A stretch of 64,000 bases of DNA, taken from the NCBI GenBank assembly GCA_012270965.1, contig JAAXHJ010000070.1:1-64000 (forward strand), written 5' to 3'. The notes beneath the pieces were generated by a model that saw only the letters and a list, made by a program, of their open reading frames with translations, was not told the origin of the DNA and ran no database searches. The first letter of the stretch is position 1, and the number at the start of each line of letters is the position of its first letter. The stretch is from Candidatus Palauibacter poriticola (lineage in GTDB: Bacteria; Gemmatimonadota; Gemmatimonadetes; Palauibacterales; Palauibacteraceae). Positions 16,896 through 25,855 of the stretch are shown one piece after another. The position numbers and the translations under genes are program-made.

Positions 16896-18177
16896 TGCCG
16901 CCGAAGGGGACGCGGGGATCGGAAGCGGACATCCCGTTGATGAAGACGCCGCCGGCCTCCAGGTCGCGGACCGCCCGGGCCCGTTGCTCGGGATCGTTCG
17001 TCCAGATGGCGGAGCAGAGGCCGAACTCGGTCGCGTTCGCGCGCTCGATAGCCTCGTCCATGCCGGCGACCGGGAAAACGCTGGCCACCGGGCCGAAGAT
17101 CTCGTCATCCGTGGCCGGCGATCCGTCCGGGATGTCCGTGAGCACGGTCGGCTCGTAGAACCATCCGCGCCGGTCGGGCACGCGTCCACCGGTGGCTGGC
17201 CGCGCGCCGGCCGCCACGGTGGCCTCCACCTGCTCGGCGACCTTGTCCCTCAGGTCGCGGCGGGCCAGCGGTCCGATTTCAACGTCGGGCTCCTTCGGGT
17301 CGCCGACGCGGAGCGCCGACACGCGTTCGACGAGCCGCTGGGTGAACTCGTCGACGATCGAACTCTGGACGAGCATCCGCTTGGCGGCGATGCACGACTG
17401 GCCGTTGTTCCACATGCGGGCATCGACGGCCGTCGCGACGGCCCGCTCGAGGTCCGCGCTCTCCATGATGATGAAGGGGTCGCTGCCGCCGAGTTCGAGC
17501 ACGGTCGTCTTGATGCGGCGTCCCGCCTCGGCCGCGAGCGCGGAGCCGGCGGCGACGGAGCCCGTGAGAGAGGCGGCCTGCACCGCCGGGTCGTCGAGTA
17601 CGCGGGGGATGTCCTCGACCTCGACGAAGACGTTCTGGAATACGCCCTCGGGGAATCCTGCGCGCGAGAACAGTCCCTCGAGCGCGACCGCGCACTGCGG
17701 CACGTTCGGCGAGTGCTTGAGCAGGAAGACGTTGCCCGCCAGCACCGTCGGCACCGCGGAGCGCATGGCCTGCCAGAACGGGAAGTTCCACGGCATGATC
17801 CCGAGCACCGCGCCCAGCGGATGGTACTCGACCCAGCAGTGCGTGCCGGTGGACTCGAAGCGCTCCGGCGCCAGGTGCGCGGCTCCGTGCTCCGCGTAAT
17901 ATCGGCACACCCAGGCGCATTTCTCCGCCTCGGCGACCGCGCTGGCGAGCGGCTTGCCCATCTCGCGCGTCATCAGCAGACCGTACGCGGCCTTGCCCCG
18001 CTCGACGAGTTCCGCCAAGGCGAGAAGACGTTCGGCCCTCTCGGCCACCGGCACCCGCCTCCACGTCTCGAACGCGTCGCGCGCCCGCTCCAGCGCGGCG
18101 TCGATGCCGCTCCCGCCCAGAGCGGGAAACGCGGCGAGCCGTTCCTCCGTGGTCGGATCTATGCTTTCGAAGGGCAT
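16810..18177 (-). CDS. NAD(P)-dependent aldehyde dehydrogenase, succinate-semialdehyde type
   Basis: The 455-residue protein has the full aldehyde dehydrogenase core: 'GIMPWNFPFWQAMR', 'NVFLLKHSPNVP', 'SLTGSVAAG', the general base in 'LELGGSDPFI' and catalytic Cys262 in 'NNGQSCIAAKR'. The last motif and the 'EIFGPVASV' and 'PFGGIKRSGYGREL' segments resemble the succinate-semialdehyde dehydrogenase branch. It oxidises an aldehyde to the acid. I chose the ATG at 18177 because 'ggagagg' lies just upstream; a GTG at 18192 is an alternative. It is divergent from the hydratase-like gene, so the two may share a promoter region and a catabolic theme. Confidence 0.92.
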   Translation of the reverse strand: MPFESIDPTTEERLAAFPALGGSGIDAALERARDAFETWRRVPVAERAERLLALAELVERGKAAYGLLMTREMGKPLASAVAEAEKCAWVCRYYAEHGAAHLAPERFESTGTHCWVEYHPLGAVLGIMPWNFPFWQAMRSAVPTVLAGNVFLLKHSPNVPQCAVALEGLFSRAGFPEGVFQNVFVEVEDIPRVLDDPAVQAASLTGSVAAGSALAAEAGRRIKTTVLELGGSDPFIIMESADLERAVATAVDARMWNNGQSCIAAKRMLVQSSIVDEFTQRLVERVSALRVGDPKEPDVEIGPLARRDLRDKVAEQVEATVAAGARPATGGRVPDRRGWFYEPTVLTDIPDGSPATDDEIFGPVASVFPVAGMDEAIERANATEFGLCSAIWTNDPEQRARAVRDLEAGGVFINGMSASDPRVPFGGIKRSGYGRELGPHAIREFVNVKTVWVGD

Positions 18178-18293
18178 CTCGTCCTCTCCCACGAGACGTT
18201 ACCGTTGAGGGAACGTCATCACCATCAAGAAAATCGTCCGGTCTCGGAGCTTGAGCCGCAAGCCCCGGACGAACCTCGCGCGGTGGAGCGCCC

Positions 18294-19109
18294 GTGACTG
18301 CAGCCGACATCGCCCGCGACCTGCTTTCGGCGCGGGACGAGTGCCGCGCGACGACGCCCCCGACGCTGCGCGGGAGGGGATTCGGGCTCGACGAGGCGTA
18401 CCGCGTCGGGGCCGCGTTGGACCGCCGCCTGCGGGAACGGGGGCACCGGCTCGCGGGCTGGAAGGTCGGGTTCACGAACCAGGCTATCTGGCCGCGCCTG
18501 GGGTTGGGGGAACCGATTCTGGCCCCCGTCTACGACCGGACGCTGCATGCCGCGGCACCGGTGGCCGAGGTCTCGCTCGGGGGATTCTACGCCGCGCGTC
18601 TCGAAGTGGAGGTCGTGTTCGGCATCGAGCCGGATGCCGGGAGCGGCGAAGGGCGGCGGCCGGCCCGTCCCGCGTGGGCGGCGCTCGGGCTCGAGATCGT
18701 GGATTGTCATTATCCGGGCTGGCGGCTCACGCCTGCGGATGCCGTGGCGGACTTCGGGCTCCACGGCGCGCTCGTCATCGGCCCGCGGATCCACCGGACG
18801 GAGGCCCTCTTCAACGCCTGCCGCGACCGGCTCGACCGGCTCGAGGTCCGCCTCCTGCAGGACGAACGGCCCTCGGCCACGGGTTGCGGGCGCGACGTGC
18901 TCGGCCACCCGCTCGCGGCGCTCGACTTCGTGCCCCGGCTCCGGCCCCGGTTCGGCGAGACCGGCCTTCCCGCCGTTCCCTTCGTCGTGAGCACGGGTAC
19001 GATGATCGCGCCCCGGCCGCTCGCGGCGGGGGAGACCTGGCGCGTCGAGGCGGAGGGCGTGGAGCTGCCCGGTCTCGAACTCGTGGTGACGGACGAGCCG
19101 CGGGGCTGA
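18294..19109 (+). CDS. 2-keto-4-pentenoate hydratase/fumarylacetoacetase-family protein
   Basis: The 271-residue length fits MhpD/HpcG-like hydratases. Recognisable pieces are 'AYRVGAALDRRLRERG', 'GWKVGFTNQ', 'LEVEVVFGIEP' (the metal-binding E-x-E), 'LEIVDCHYPGWRLTPADAVA' and 'GAGRDVLGHPLAAL'-like 'GCGRDVLGHPLAALDFV'. Members hydrate or decarboxylate keto-acids from aromatic ring meta-cleavage. No other meta-cleavage genes are nearby, so the substrate is open. The GTG start lies 116 bp from the divergent aldehyde dehydrogenase start. The intergenic gap contains a weak dyad (gacgtt/aacgtc, 18195-18217). Confidence 0.85.
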   Translation: MTAADIARDLLSARDECRATTPPTLRGRGFGLDEAYRVGAALDRRLRERGHRLAGWKVGFTNQAIWPRLGLGEPILAPVYDRTLHAAAPVAEVSLGGFYAARLEVEVVFGIEPDAGSGEGRRPARPAWAALGLEIVDCHYPGWRLTPADAVADFGLHGALVIGPRIHRTEALFNACRDRLDRLEVRLLQDERPSATGCGRDVLGHPLAALDFVPRLRPRFGETGLPAVPFVVSTGTMIAPRPLAAGETWRVEAEGVELPGLELVVTDEPRG

Positions 19110-19288
19110 CGAACCGGCCTCGCCGCTGACGGACCGGCCGCGGGGTCGCCGGGCCTCATCGGACGGGGGACCGAGTGAGAACGGTGGCGTGTCGGCGTGG
19201 GTTCGCGAGCGATGGCCGATGCGGCTGCGGCGCATTATCTTGGCCGCCATGCCGCGCGTCCCGGCGCGGAGATGCGAGCGGGAGGCGG

Positions 19289-19621
19289 ATGCTCGTCCGC
19301 GGGCGAGACTTCCGGACGATCCTGCCATCCGCAACGGGATCCCCCCGGCCCGAGCGCGATCACTCCATCTACCGGGATCTCGTCATCGAGTCCGGCGAAG
19401 CGGGGCGGCCGGCCGGCGAGCCGAGGGCGTTCGCCGACATGGTGGCCGAGGCGGGGTTCACCGACCGCGAACTCGGCTGGCTGGCCTCGTCCGAAAGGGA
19501 ATCGAATGCGCTCGCGGAACTCGAGGATGCACGCGCAGACCGGCGCTCGCGCGGCCGGCTGCCGGTGCTCGCGTTCGGCTTGCTGTCCGTGGTCGTCATC
19601 GTGGTCGCCATCCGCTCGTAG
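19289..19621 (+). CDS. Small single-pass membrane protein, hypothetical
   Basis: This 110-residue frame has a charged N-terminal region ('RAFADMVAEAGFTDRELGWL') and ends in one transmembrane helix ('LPVLAFGLLSVVVIVVAI'), giving a tail-anchored topology. The ATG at 19289 has 'ggagg' 4 bp upstream. Two other frames are open here, but only this one ends in a coherent membrane segment. It lies 6 bp before the arginine deiminase gene and may be co-transcribed with it. The family is not recognised. Confidence 0.6.
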   Translation: MLVRGRDFRTILPSATGSPRPERDHSIYRDLVIESGEAGRPAGEPRAFADMVAEAGFTDRELGWLASSERESNALAELEDARADRRSRGRLPVLAFGLLSVVVIVVAIRS

Positions 19622-19627
19622 CGCTTG

Positions 19628-20920
19628 ATGGCGGGCCACACCCCGCACTCCAAGGCGGAGCCGGAGGGCGGACACGACGCTCGGGCGGCGGCGCGGGCAC
19701 CCGCGCCCCCGGTGGGCGTATATTCGGAAGTCGGGCGCCTCCGGCGGGTGCTGGTTCACCGTCCGGGTCTGGCGTTGCGCCGCCTCACGCCGTCCAACTG
19801 CCGTGATTTCCTTTTCGACGACGTGATGTGGGTGGACCGGGCGCGTGAGGACCATGACCGGTTTCGCAGCGTGCTTGAGCAGCACGGCGTGCAGGTCCAC
19901 CTCCTGCGGGATCTCGTGACCGACGTGCTGGAGTTGCCCGAGGGACGCCGGTGGCTGCTCCGCCGGCGCGTTACGGCGAACGCGCACGGCGTGTTCGCGG
20001 ACCGTCTTCGCGAGGCCCTCGAGGCGTTCGACTCCGCGAGCCTGGCCCGATACTTGGTCGGCGGAATGACGACCGGCGAACTCGGCTTCGACACCCGGGG
20101 ACTCGTGGCCGCCACGCTCTCGGAAGACGACTTCGTGCTTCAGCCCCTGCCGAACCACCTGTTCACGCGGGACTCCTCGTGCTGGATCTTCGGGGGCGTG
20201 TCGATCAATCCCATGGCGACGCGGGCGCGCTGGCGCGAAGCCACCAACCTTCGGGCCGTCTACCGCTTCCACCCCCTGTTCGGCCACCCGGCCTTCCCGG
20301 TCTGGCTCGGAGGAAGGGAGTCCTCCGCGGAGGAGGCGGCCTCGCTGGAGGGGGGTGATGTGCTGGTGCTCGGGGGCGGAACGGTGCTCATCGGACTGAG
20401 CGAGCGCACGACGGCCCGGGCGGTGGAGCTCCTGGCGCAGGCGCTGTTCAACGCGGGAGCGGTCGAGCGCGTCATCGCCGTGTCGCTGCCCAAGGGGCGG
20501 GCGACTATCCATCTGGATACGCTCATGACGATGATCGACCGGGACGCGTTCACCACCTTTCCCGGTTTCGCGGAGTCGGCGCGGTCGTGGACCATCTCGC
20601 CCGGGCGCGACGGCGGAGAGATGGCGGTGCGGGAGAACCCGGACTTCGTTCGCGCCGTCGGCGACGCGCTGGGTGTCGAGCGGCTGCGCCTCGTGAAGAC
20701 CGCGGGCGACCGATTCGAAAGGAGCCGCCAGCAATGGGACGACGGCAACAACGTCCTCGCGCTCGAGCCGGGAGTGGTGATCGCCTACGACAGGACGGTG
20801 GCGACCAACGACAAGCTGCGCCGCGCGGGGATCGAGGTGATCGAGGTGCCCGGCTCCGAACTGGGGCGCGGGCGGGGTGGCCCGAGGTGCATGAGCTGCC
20901 CCCTGCTGCGCGACCCCTGA
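19628..20920 (+). CDS. arcA: Arginine deiminase
   Basis: The 430-residue protein hydrolyses arginine to citrulline and ammonia. Family signatures in order are 'VGRLRRVLVHRPG' at the start of the fold, 'LPNHLFTRDSSCWI' (substrate-binding region), 'LEGGDVLVLG', 'TIHLDTLMTMID' with the catalytic His and Asp, and 'GGPRCMSCPL' with the nucleophile Cys421 close to the C-terminus. The residue after the usual 'CMS' is Cys rather than Met. The ATG at 19628 starts just after a TTG. No arcB, arcC or antiporter follows, so a full ATP-yielding deiminase pathway is not shown here; arginine use for nitrogen or acid tolerance is possible. Confidence 0.95.
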   Translation: MAGHTPHSKAEPEGGHDARAAARAPAPPVGVYSEVGRLRRVLVHRPGLALRRLTPSNCRDFLFDDVMWVDRAREDHDRFRSVLEQHGVQVHLLRDLVTDVLELPEGRRWLLRRRVTANAHGVFADRLREALEAFDSASLARYLVGGMTTGELGFDTRGLVAATLSEDDFVLQPLPNHLFTRDSSCWIFGGVSINPMATRARWREATNLRAVYRFHPLFGHPAFPVWLGGRESSAEEAASLEGGDVLVLGGGTVLIGLSERTTARAVELLAQALFNAGAVERVIAVSLPKGRATIHLDTLMTMIDRDAFTTFPGFAESARSWTISPGRDGGEMAVRENPDFVRAVGDALGVERLRLVKTAGDRFERSRQQWDDGNNVLALEPGVVIAYDRTVATNDKLRRAGIEVIEVPGSELGRGRGGPRCMSCPLLRDP

Positions 20921-21067
20921 CCGCCCGCCCCGACCCGCTCTCCACGGAGGCATCGAGCGTCGTGTCGCGGGATACTCCTCTCGTCACCGTGGATCTCAAC
21001 CTTTACCTTGCCGCGTCTGCGGCGAGCCCGTCGTCCGCCTTCAACTACCGCCATCTTCAAGCGCGGC

Positions 21068-22645
21068 ATGCCTGATCCAACTGATTCCAACCGCGCCCCG
21101 GCCCGCTGGGCGAAAGTCATCGATCACACGCGCTGTATCGGCTGCCACGCCTGCACGACGGCGTGCAAGTCGGAGAACGAGGTTCCGCTCGGCGTCACCC
21201 GTACCTACGTGAAGTACGCCGACGTGGGAACCTTCCCGGCCGCGCGACGCGCCTTCCAGGTCACGCGTTGCAACCAGTGCGACGACGCGCCGTGCACGAC
21301 CGCGTGCCCCACGCAGGCCATGTTCCGCCGTCCCGACGGGATCGTGGACTTTGACAAATCGATCTGCATCGGCTGCAAGGCGTGCATCGCCGCCTGTCCC
21401 TACGACGCCATCTTCATCAACCCCGACGACCATTCCGCGGAGAAGTGCAACTTCTGCGCTCACCGCATCGACATGGGGCTGGAGCCGGCCTGCGTCACGG
21501 TGTGCCCGACTGAGGCGATCATCGTCGGCGACCTCGACGACCCCGAATCGAAGGTCTCGCGGTACGTTGGGCGCGACTCGGTGAGCGTGCGGCGGCCGGA
21601 GAAGGAGACCCACCCGAAGCTGTTCTATAAGGGGGCGCACCAGGCGACGCTCGATCCGCTGGCCGCCGTCCGTCCCGGAGGCGGGCTGTACATGTGGAGC
21701 GAGCAGCCCGAGGGCCCGCACGAGGTCGGCTCGGGCCAGCCGCACCCGATGGGGACGGACGGACGGCACGGCCCGAACTCCTCGGCCGCCGCGATTCTCT
21801 CCTATGACGTGTCGCACTCCGCGCCGTGGGACTGGCGCGTGAGCCTGTACACGCTCACCAAGGGAATCTCGGCCGGCGTGTACCTCGCCGTGCTCCTCCT
21901 CTGCCTGCTGGGGGGGGTCGCGTGGCGGGACGGAACCTGGCTCACCCTCACGCCGCTCCTCGGTCTCGCCGCGCTCGCGCTCACCGGCGGACTGCTGATC
22001 TGGGACCTCGAGCACCCGAAGCGCTTCTTCCTCATCTTCACGAGGCCCCACATGAAGAGTTGGCTCGTGCGCGGCGCCTTCGTCATTGCGGGTTACGGCC
22101 TGGCCCTGACCGCGCACCTCGCGGCGGCGCTGATCGGCGGCGCCGGCGCCGCGGAGACGACGCGCTCTCTGGCGTGGGCGGGGGCGCCACTGGCCGGCAT
22201 GACCGCGGTCTACACGGCCTACCTCTTCGCGCAGGCCCGGGCGCGCGATCTGTGGCAGAATCCGCTCCTGCCGCCGCACTTTCTCGTACAGGCGGTGCTG
22301 GCCGGCGGTGCGGCGCTGATGCTCTTCCCGTCGCTCGGCGGCTCCGCCGCGCTGGGCCGGCTCGTGGGGCTCACGGCCGCCGCGCACCTCCTGCTCGTGC
22401 TCGCCGAACTCACGCTCACGCACGCGACGGCCCACGCCGCCCTCGCCGCCCGGAACATGGTGCGCGGCCGCTACGCGCCATGGTTCTGGAGCGGCATTCT
22501 GCTCGTGACGCTGGCGGGCACCCTGACGGTGAGTCCGCTCAGCGGCACCTGGGTTGCCCCGCTGATCGGCATTTCCGCCCTCGCGGGGCTCCTCGCGCAC
22601 GAGCACGCGTACGTCCAAGCAGGCCAGTCCGTGCCCCTCGCATGA
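21068..22645 (+). CDS. Fused 4Fe-4S ferredoxin and NrfD-type membrane subunit of a molybdopterin oxidoreductase
   Basis: The 525-residue protein joins two subunits that are usually separate. Residues about 10-190 are a DmsB/PsrB-like electron-transfer domain with four cluster motifs: 'CIGCHACTTAC', 'CNQCDDAPCTTACPT', 'CIGCKACIAACP' and 'CNFC...CVTVCPT'. After a linker ('EQPEGPHEVGSG'), residues about 255-520 hold eight or so membrane helices of the NrfD/PsrC type ('WDWRVSLYTLTKGISAGVYL'), which exchange electrons with quinones. The catalytic gene overlaps its stop by ATGA. The ATG start has only a weak ribosome site. A fused FeS-NrfD arrangement fits an ACIII- or Psr-like quinone-linked complex. 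Confidence 0.93.
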   Translation: MPDPTDSNRAPARWAKVIDHTRCIGCHACTTACKSENEVPLGVTRTYVKYADVGTFPAARRAFQVTRCNQCDDAPCTTACPTQAMFRRPDGIVDFDKSICIGCKACIAACPYDAIFINPDDHSAEKCNFCAHRIDMGLEPACVTVCPTEAIIVGDLDDPESKVSRYVGRDSVSVRRPEKETHPKLFYKGAHQATLDPLAAVRPGGGLYMWSEQPEGPHEVGSGQPHPMGTDGRHGPNSSAAAILSYDVSHSAPWDWRVSLYTLTKGISAGVYLAVLLLCLLGGVAWRDGTWLTLTPLLGLAALALTGGLLIWDLEHPKRFFLIFTRPHMKSWLVRGAFVIAGYGLALTAHLAAALIGGAGAAETTRSLAWAGAPLAGMTAVYTAYLFAQARARDLWQNPLLPPHFLVQAVLAGGAALMLFPSLGGSAALGRLVGLTAAAHLLLVLAELTLTHATAHAALAARNMVRGRYAPWFWSGILLVTLAGTLTVSPLSGTWVAPLIGISALAGLLAHEHAYVQAGQSVPLA

Positions 22646-25600
22646 GCGATCCACGCGGCCCCGGCCGCAACGGCTCCGGCGCAAGCCACGACGGCTCCGG
22701 CGCGGGCCACAACGGTTCCGGCGCGGGCCACAACAGCTCCGGCCCGGACGGCGTTTCAAGGCGGCTGCGGGCACTCAGCGAGCGCGTGAGCGCGGCGCGC
22801 TCCGAGACCGAGAGTCGCGGCGAGACCTTCTATCCGGGCCCCAGCCGCGCCCAACTCGCCGCCTTCCCCCCGCGGGAGCGCTGGGATGACTGGGTGGAAC
22901 TCGACTCGAAGGCGTGGCCGAAACGGCGCGAACGGCGTTACATGCTCGTGCCCACGACCTGCTTCAACTGCGAGTCCGCGTGCGGGCTCCTGGCCTACGT
23001 CGACCGCGACACCCTGCAGGTGCGGAAGTTCGAGGGGAACCCCGAGCATCCGGGCTCCCGCGGAAGAAACTGCGCCAAGGGCCCGGCCACGCTGAACCAG
23101 ATCGTCGACCCCGACCGCGTCCTCTATCCGCTCAAGCGCGCCGGCGAGCGCGGCGAGGGGAAGTGGGTGCGCGTCTCGTGGGAGGAGGCGCTCAACGACA
23201 TCTCGGCGCGGATCCGCAAGGCCATCGACGACGGTCGCCAGCGCGAGGTCATGTACCACGTGGGGCGTCCGGGCGAGGACGGGTTCACCGAGCGGCTGCT
23301 CGCGGCGTGGGGCGTCGACGGCCACAACTCGCACACGAACATCTGTTCCTCCAGCGCGCGCGCCGGCTACCAGTTCTGGCTCGGTATGGACCGTCCCAGC
23401 CCCGACCACGCCCGCGCGGACGTCATCCTCCTCGTGAGTTCGCACCTCGAGGCGGGGCACTACTTCAACCCCCACGCCCAGCGCATCCTGGACGGGGTCA
23501 AGAAGGGGGCGCGGCTCATCGTCTTCGATACGCGTCTCTCGAACACGGCGACGCACGCGGACCACTGGCTCCCCACCCAACCCGGCTCCGAGGCCGCCGT
23601 TCTTCTCGCGATCGCGAACCACCTGATCGCGACGGGCGCCTGGAACCGCGACTTCGTCCGGCGCTGGTTCAACTGGGAGGAGTACCTCGCCGCCGAAAAG
23701 CCGGATCTCCCGCGCACCTTCGAATCGTTCGAGGCCGCCCTCCGCGAGCTGTACGAGGCGTGCACCCTCGAGTGGGCGGCGGAGGAGTCGGGCGTGGATG
23801 CGGAGCAGATCCGCGAGGTCGCCGAACTCGTGGCCCGGGCCGGTTCGCGCCTCTCCACGCACAACTGGAGGAGCGCCGCATCGGGCAACGAAGGCGGCTG
23901 GCAGGTGGCTCGAACCCTCTTCTTCCTCAACGCCCTCACGGGCTCCGTGGCGACCCCCGGCGGCACCTATCCGAGCACGTGGAACAAGTTCATCCCGAAG
24001 CCGATCCGGATGCCCCGGCATCCCGAGCACTGGAACGAACTCACCTGGCCCGACGAGTTTCCGCTGGCGATGTACGAGGTCTCCTTTCTCCTCCCGCATC
24101 TCCTCAAGGAGGGGCGCGGCAAGCTCGACGTCTATTTCACCCGCGTGTACAACCCGGTGTGGACGAACCCGGACGGGTTCGCGTGGATCGAGGCCCTGAC
24201 GGATGAGGAGAAGGTCGGCCTCCACGTCGCGCTCACCCCGACCTGGAACGAGTCCGCCTACTTCGCGGACTACGTCCTTCCGATGGGACACGGGTCCGAG
24301 CGGCACGACCTCCACTCCTACGAGACGCACGACGGCCAGTGGATCGGCTTCCGGCAGCCCGTGCTGCGCTCCGCCCGCCAGCGTCTCGGCGAGCGCGTGG
24401 CGGACACGCGGCACACGAACCCGGGCGAAGTGTGGGAGGAGAACGAGTTCTGGCTCGAGCTTTCGTGGCGCATCGACCCGGACGGCAGCCGCGGGATCCG
24501 CCGCTTCGTGGAGTCGAGGGAGAAGCCCGGACGGCGCCTCACGGTGGACGAGTACTACGCTTGGATCTTCGAGCACTCCGTGCCCGGCCTGCCGGAGGCG
24601 GCTGCCGGGGAGGGACTCTCGCCGCTCGACTACATGCGCCGCTACGGCGCTTTCGAGGTCGCGCGCGACATCGGCCCACTTCACGAGCGGCCCGTGCCGG
24701 TCGAGGAACTCGAGGACGCTCGGGAAGACGAGTTCGGCCGCATTTATACGCGGGCACCCGGCCCCGCCGCGGTGAACCTCGCACCCATGGGTGCCCCCGA
24801 TCCGGATCCGGAGGGGCGGCGCGCGGTGGGCGTTCGCGTGGACGGCACGATTCGCCGCGGATTCCCGACCCCGAGCGGCAAGCTGGAGTTCTACTCCCCC
24901 ACGCTCGTCCGCTGGGGCTGGCCCGAGTACGCCACGCCCGCCTACATCAGGAGCCATGTGCATCCGGCCGCGATGGAGCCGGATCAGATGTGTCTCATCT
25001 CCACCTTCCGGCTCCCGGTGCAGATCCACACGCGTTCGGCCAACTCCAAGTGGCTGGATGAGATCGCCCACACGAACCCGCTCTGGCTCCACCCGTCCGA
25101 CGCGGCGCGGAAAGGGGTGGGGACGGGAGATCTCGTGCGAGTCGAGACCGAGATCGGGTACTTCGTCCTCAAGGCGTGGGTGACCGAGGGGATCAAGCCG
25201 GGCGTCGTCGCGTGCAGTCACCACATGGGGCGCTGGAAGCTGGCGGACGCCACCGGCTCCGGCCCGGGTGCGGGCGAAGACGGGTCCGCCGGCCGGGGCG
25301 CGCCGGAGCACGCGGCGGGCCAGCGGCAGCTCATGGCGACGGTCTCCCTCACGGGGAGAGATGGCGACTGGAAGCTGTCACGCAAACGGGGTGCCAGGCC
25401 GTACGAGACCGACGATCCGGACACGTCGCGGATCTGGTGGACGGATGTGGGCGTCCATCAGAACCTCACCTTCCCGGTGCACCCCGACCCGGTGTCCGGG
25501 ATGCACTGCTGGCACCAGGCGGTGCGCGTGGTCAAGGCGTCCAGGCGCGACCGTCACGGGGACATTCACGTCGACACGGAGCGGTCGCACGAGGTGTACC

Positions 25601-25764
25601 GGCGCTGGCTCGCCAAGACGCGCGGGGCCGTGCGGCATTCCCCCGACGGGACGCGCCGGCCGCACTGGCTCATCCGCCCCGTGCGACCCGCGCGCGCGGC
25701 CTACGACCTCCCGCAGCCGGACGGCCCGAAGTCGCCCCGGCCGGACCCCACGGAACCCCGATGA
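22642..25764 (+). CDS. Molybdopterin-dependent oxidoreductase catalytic subunit
   Basis: The 1040-residue protein belongs to the complex iron-sulfur molybdoenzyme family. The N-terminal 4Fe-4S site is 'CFNCESACGLL' with the fourth Cys in 'GRNCAKGP'. Molybdopterin-binding parts include 'VLYPLKRAGERGEGKWVRVS', 'NICSSSARAGYQFWLGMD' and the C-terminal dinucleotide domain ('LISTFRLPVQIHTRSANSKW', 'NPLWLHPSDA'). No twin-arginine signal is evident; the first ~40 residues are a Gly/Ser/Asn/His repeat, so the enzyme may face the cytoplasm. Together with the fused FeS/NrfD protein and the TorD-like chaperone it makes a quinone-linked reductase or dehydrogenase. The substrate (a sulfur, arsenic or nitrogen oxyanion) cannot be told from sequence. 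Confidence 0.93.
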   Translation: MSDPRGPGRNGSGASHDGSGAGHNGSGAGHNSSGPDGVSRRLRALSERVSAARSETESRGETFYPGPSRAQLAAFPPRERWDDWVELDSKAWPKRRERRYMLVPTTCFNCESACGLLAYVDRDTLQVRKFEGNPEHPGSRGRNCAKGPATLNQIVDPDRVLYPLKRAGERGEGKWVRVSWEEALNDISARIRKAIDDGRQREVMYHVGRPGEDGFTERLLAAWGVDGHNSHTNICSSSARAGYQFWLGMDRPSPDHARADVILLVSSHLEAGHYFNPHAQRILDGVKKGARLIVFDTRLSNTATHADHWLPTQPGSEAAVLLAIANHLIATGAWNRDFVRRWFNWEEYLAAEKPDLPRTFESFEAALRELYEACTLEWAAEESGVDAEQIREVAELVARAGSRLSTHNWRSAASGNEGGWQVARTLFFLNALTGSVATPGGTYPSTWNKFIPKPIRMPRHPEHWNELTWPDEFPLAMYEVSFLLPHLLKEGRGKLDVYFTRVYNPVWTNPDGFAWIEALTDEEKVGLHVALTPTWNESAYFADYVLPMGHGSERHDLHSYETHDGQWIGFRQPVLRSARQRLGERVADTRHTNPGEVWEENEFWLELSWRIDPDGSRGIRRFVESREKPGRRLTVDEYYAWIFEHSVPGLPEAAAGEGLSPLDYMRRYGAFEVARDIGPLHERPVPVEELEDAREDEFGRIYTRAPGPAAVNLAPMGAPDPDPEGRRAVGVRVDGTIRRGFPTPSGKLEFYSPTLVRWGWPEYATPAYIRSHVHPAAMEPDQMCLISTFRLPVQIHTRSANSKWLDEIAHTNPLWLHPSDAARKGVGTGDLVRVETEIGYFVLKAWVTEGIKPGVVACSHHMGRWKLADATGSGPGAGEDGSAGRGAPEHAAGQRQLMATVSLTGRDGDWKLSRKRGARPYETDDPDTSRIWWTDVGVHQNLTFPVHPDPVSGMHCWHQAVRVVKASRRDRHGDIHVDTERSHEVYRRWLAKTRGAVRHSPDGTRRPHWLIRPVRPARAAYDLPQPDGPKSPRPDPTEPR
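22669..22752 (+). repeat. 21-bp tandem repeat at the 5' end of the molybdopterin gene
   Basis: Four copies of a 21-bp unit ('aacggctccggcgc' plus 'gggccac' or a variant) encode seven-residue repeats NGSGASH, DGSGAGH, NGSGAGH and NSSGPDG. They form a flexible Gly/Ser/His-rich N-terminal extension before the conserved enzyme fold. Confidence 0.85.
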
Positions 25765-25855
25765 GCCGCAACTTGACAGAAAATAGAGGCCCCCATCTAC
25801 TACATCCCGTGAAGACACACGGTGCCGCACGCGCCGCCGGCGTGGGACATTAGAC

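Noticed and set aside
19197-19628. Alternative plus-strand frame over the small membrane protein
   Set aside because: It lacks the terminal membrane helix and ribosome site seen for the frame starting at 19289.
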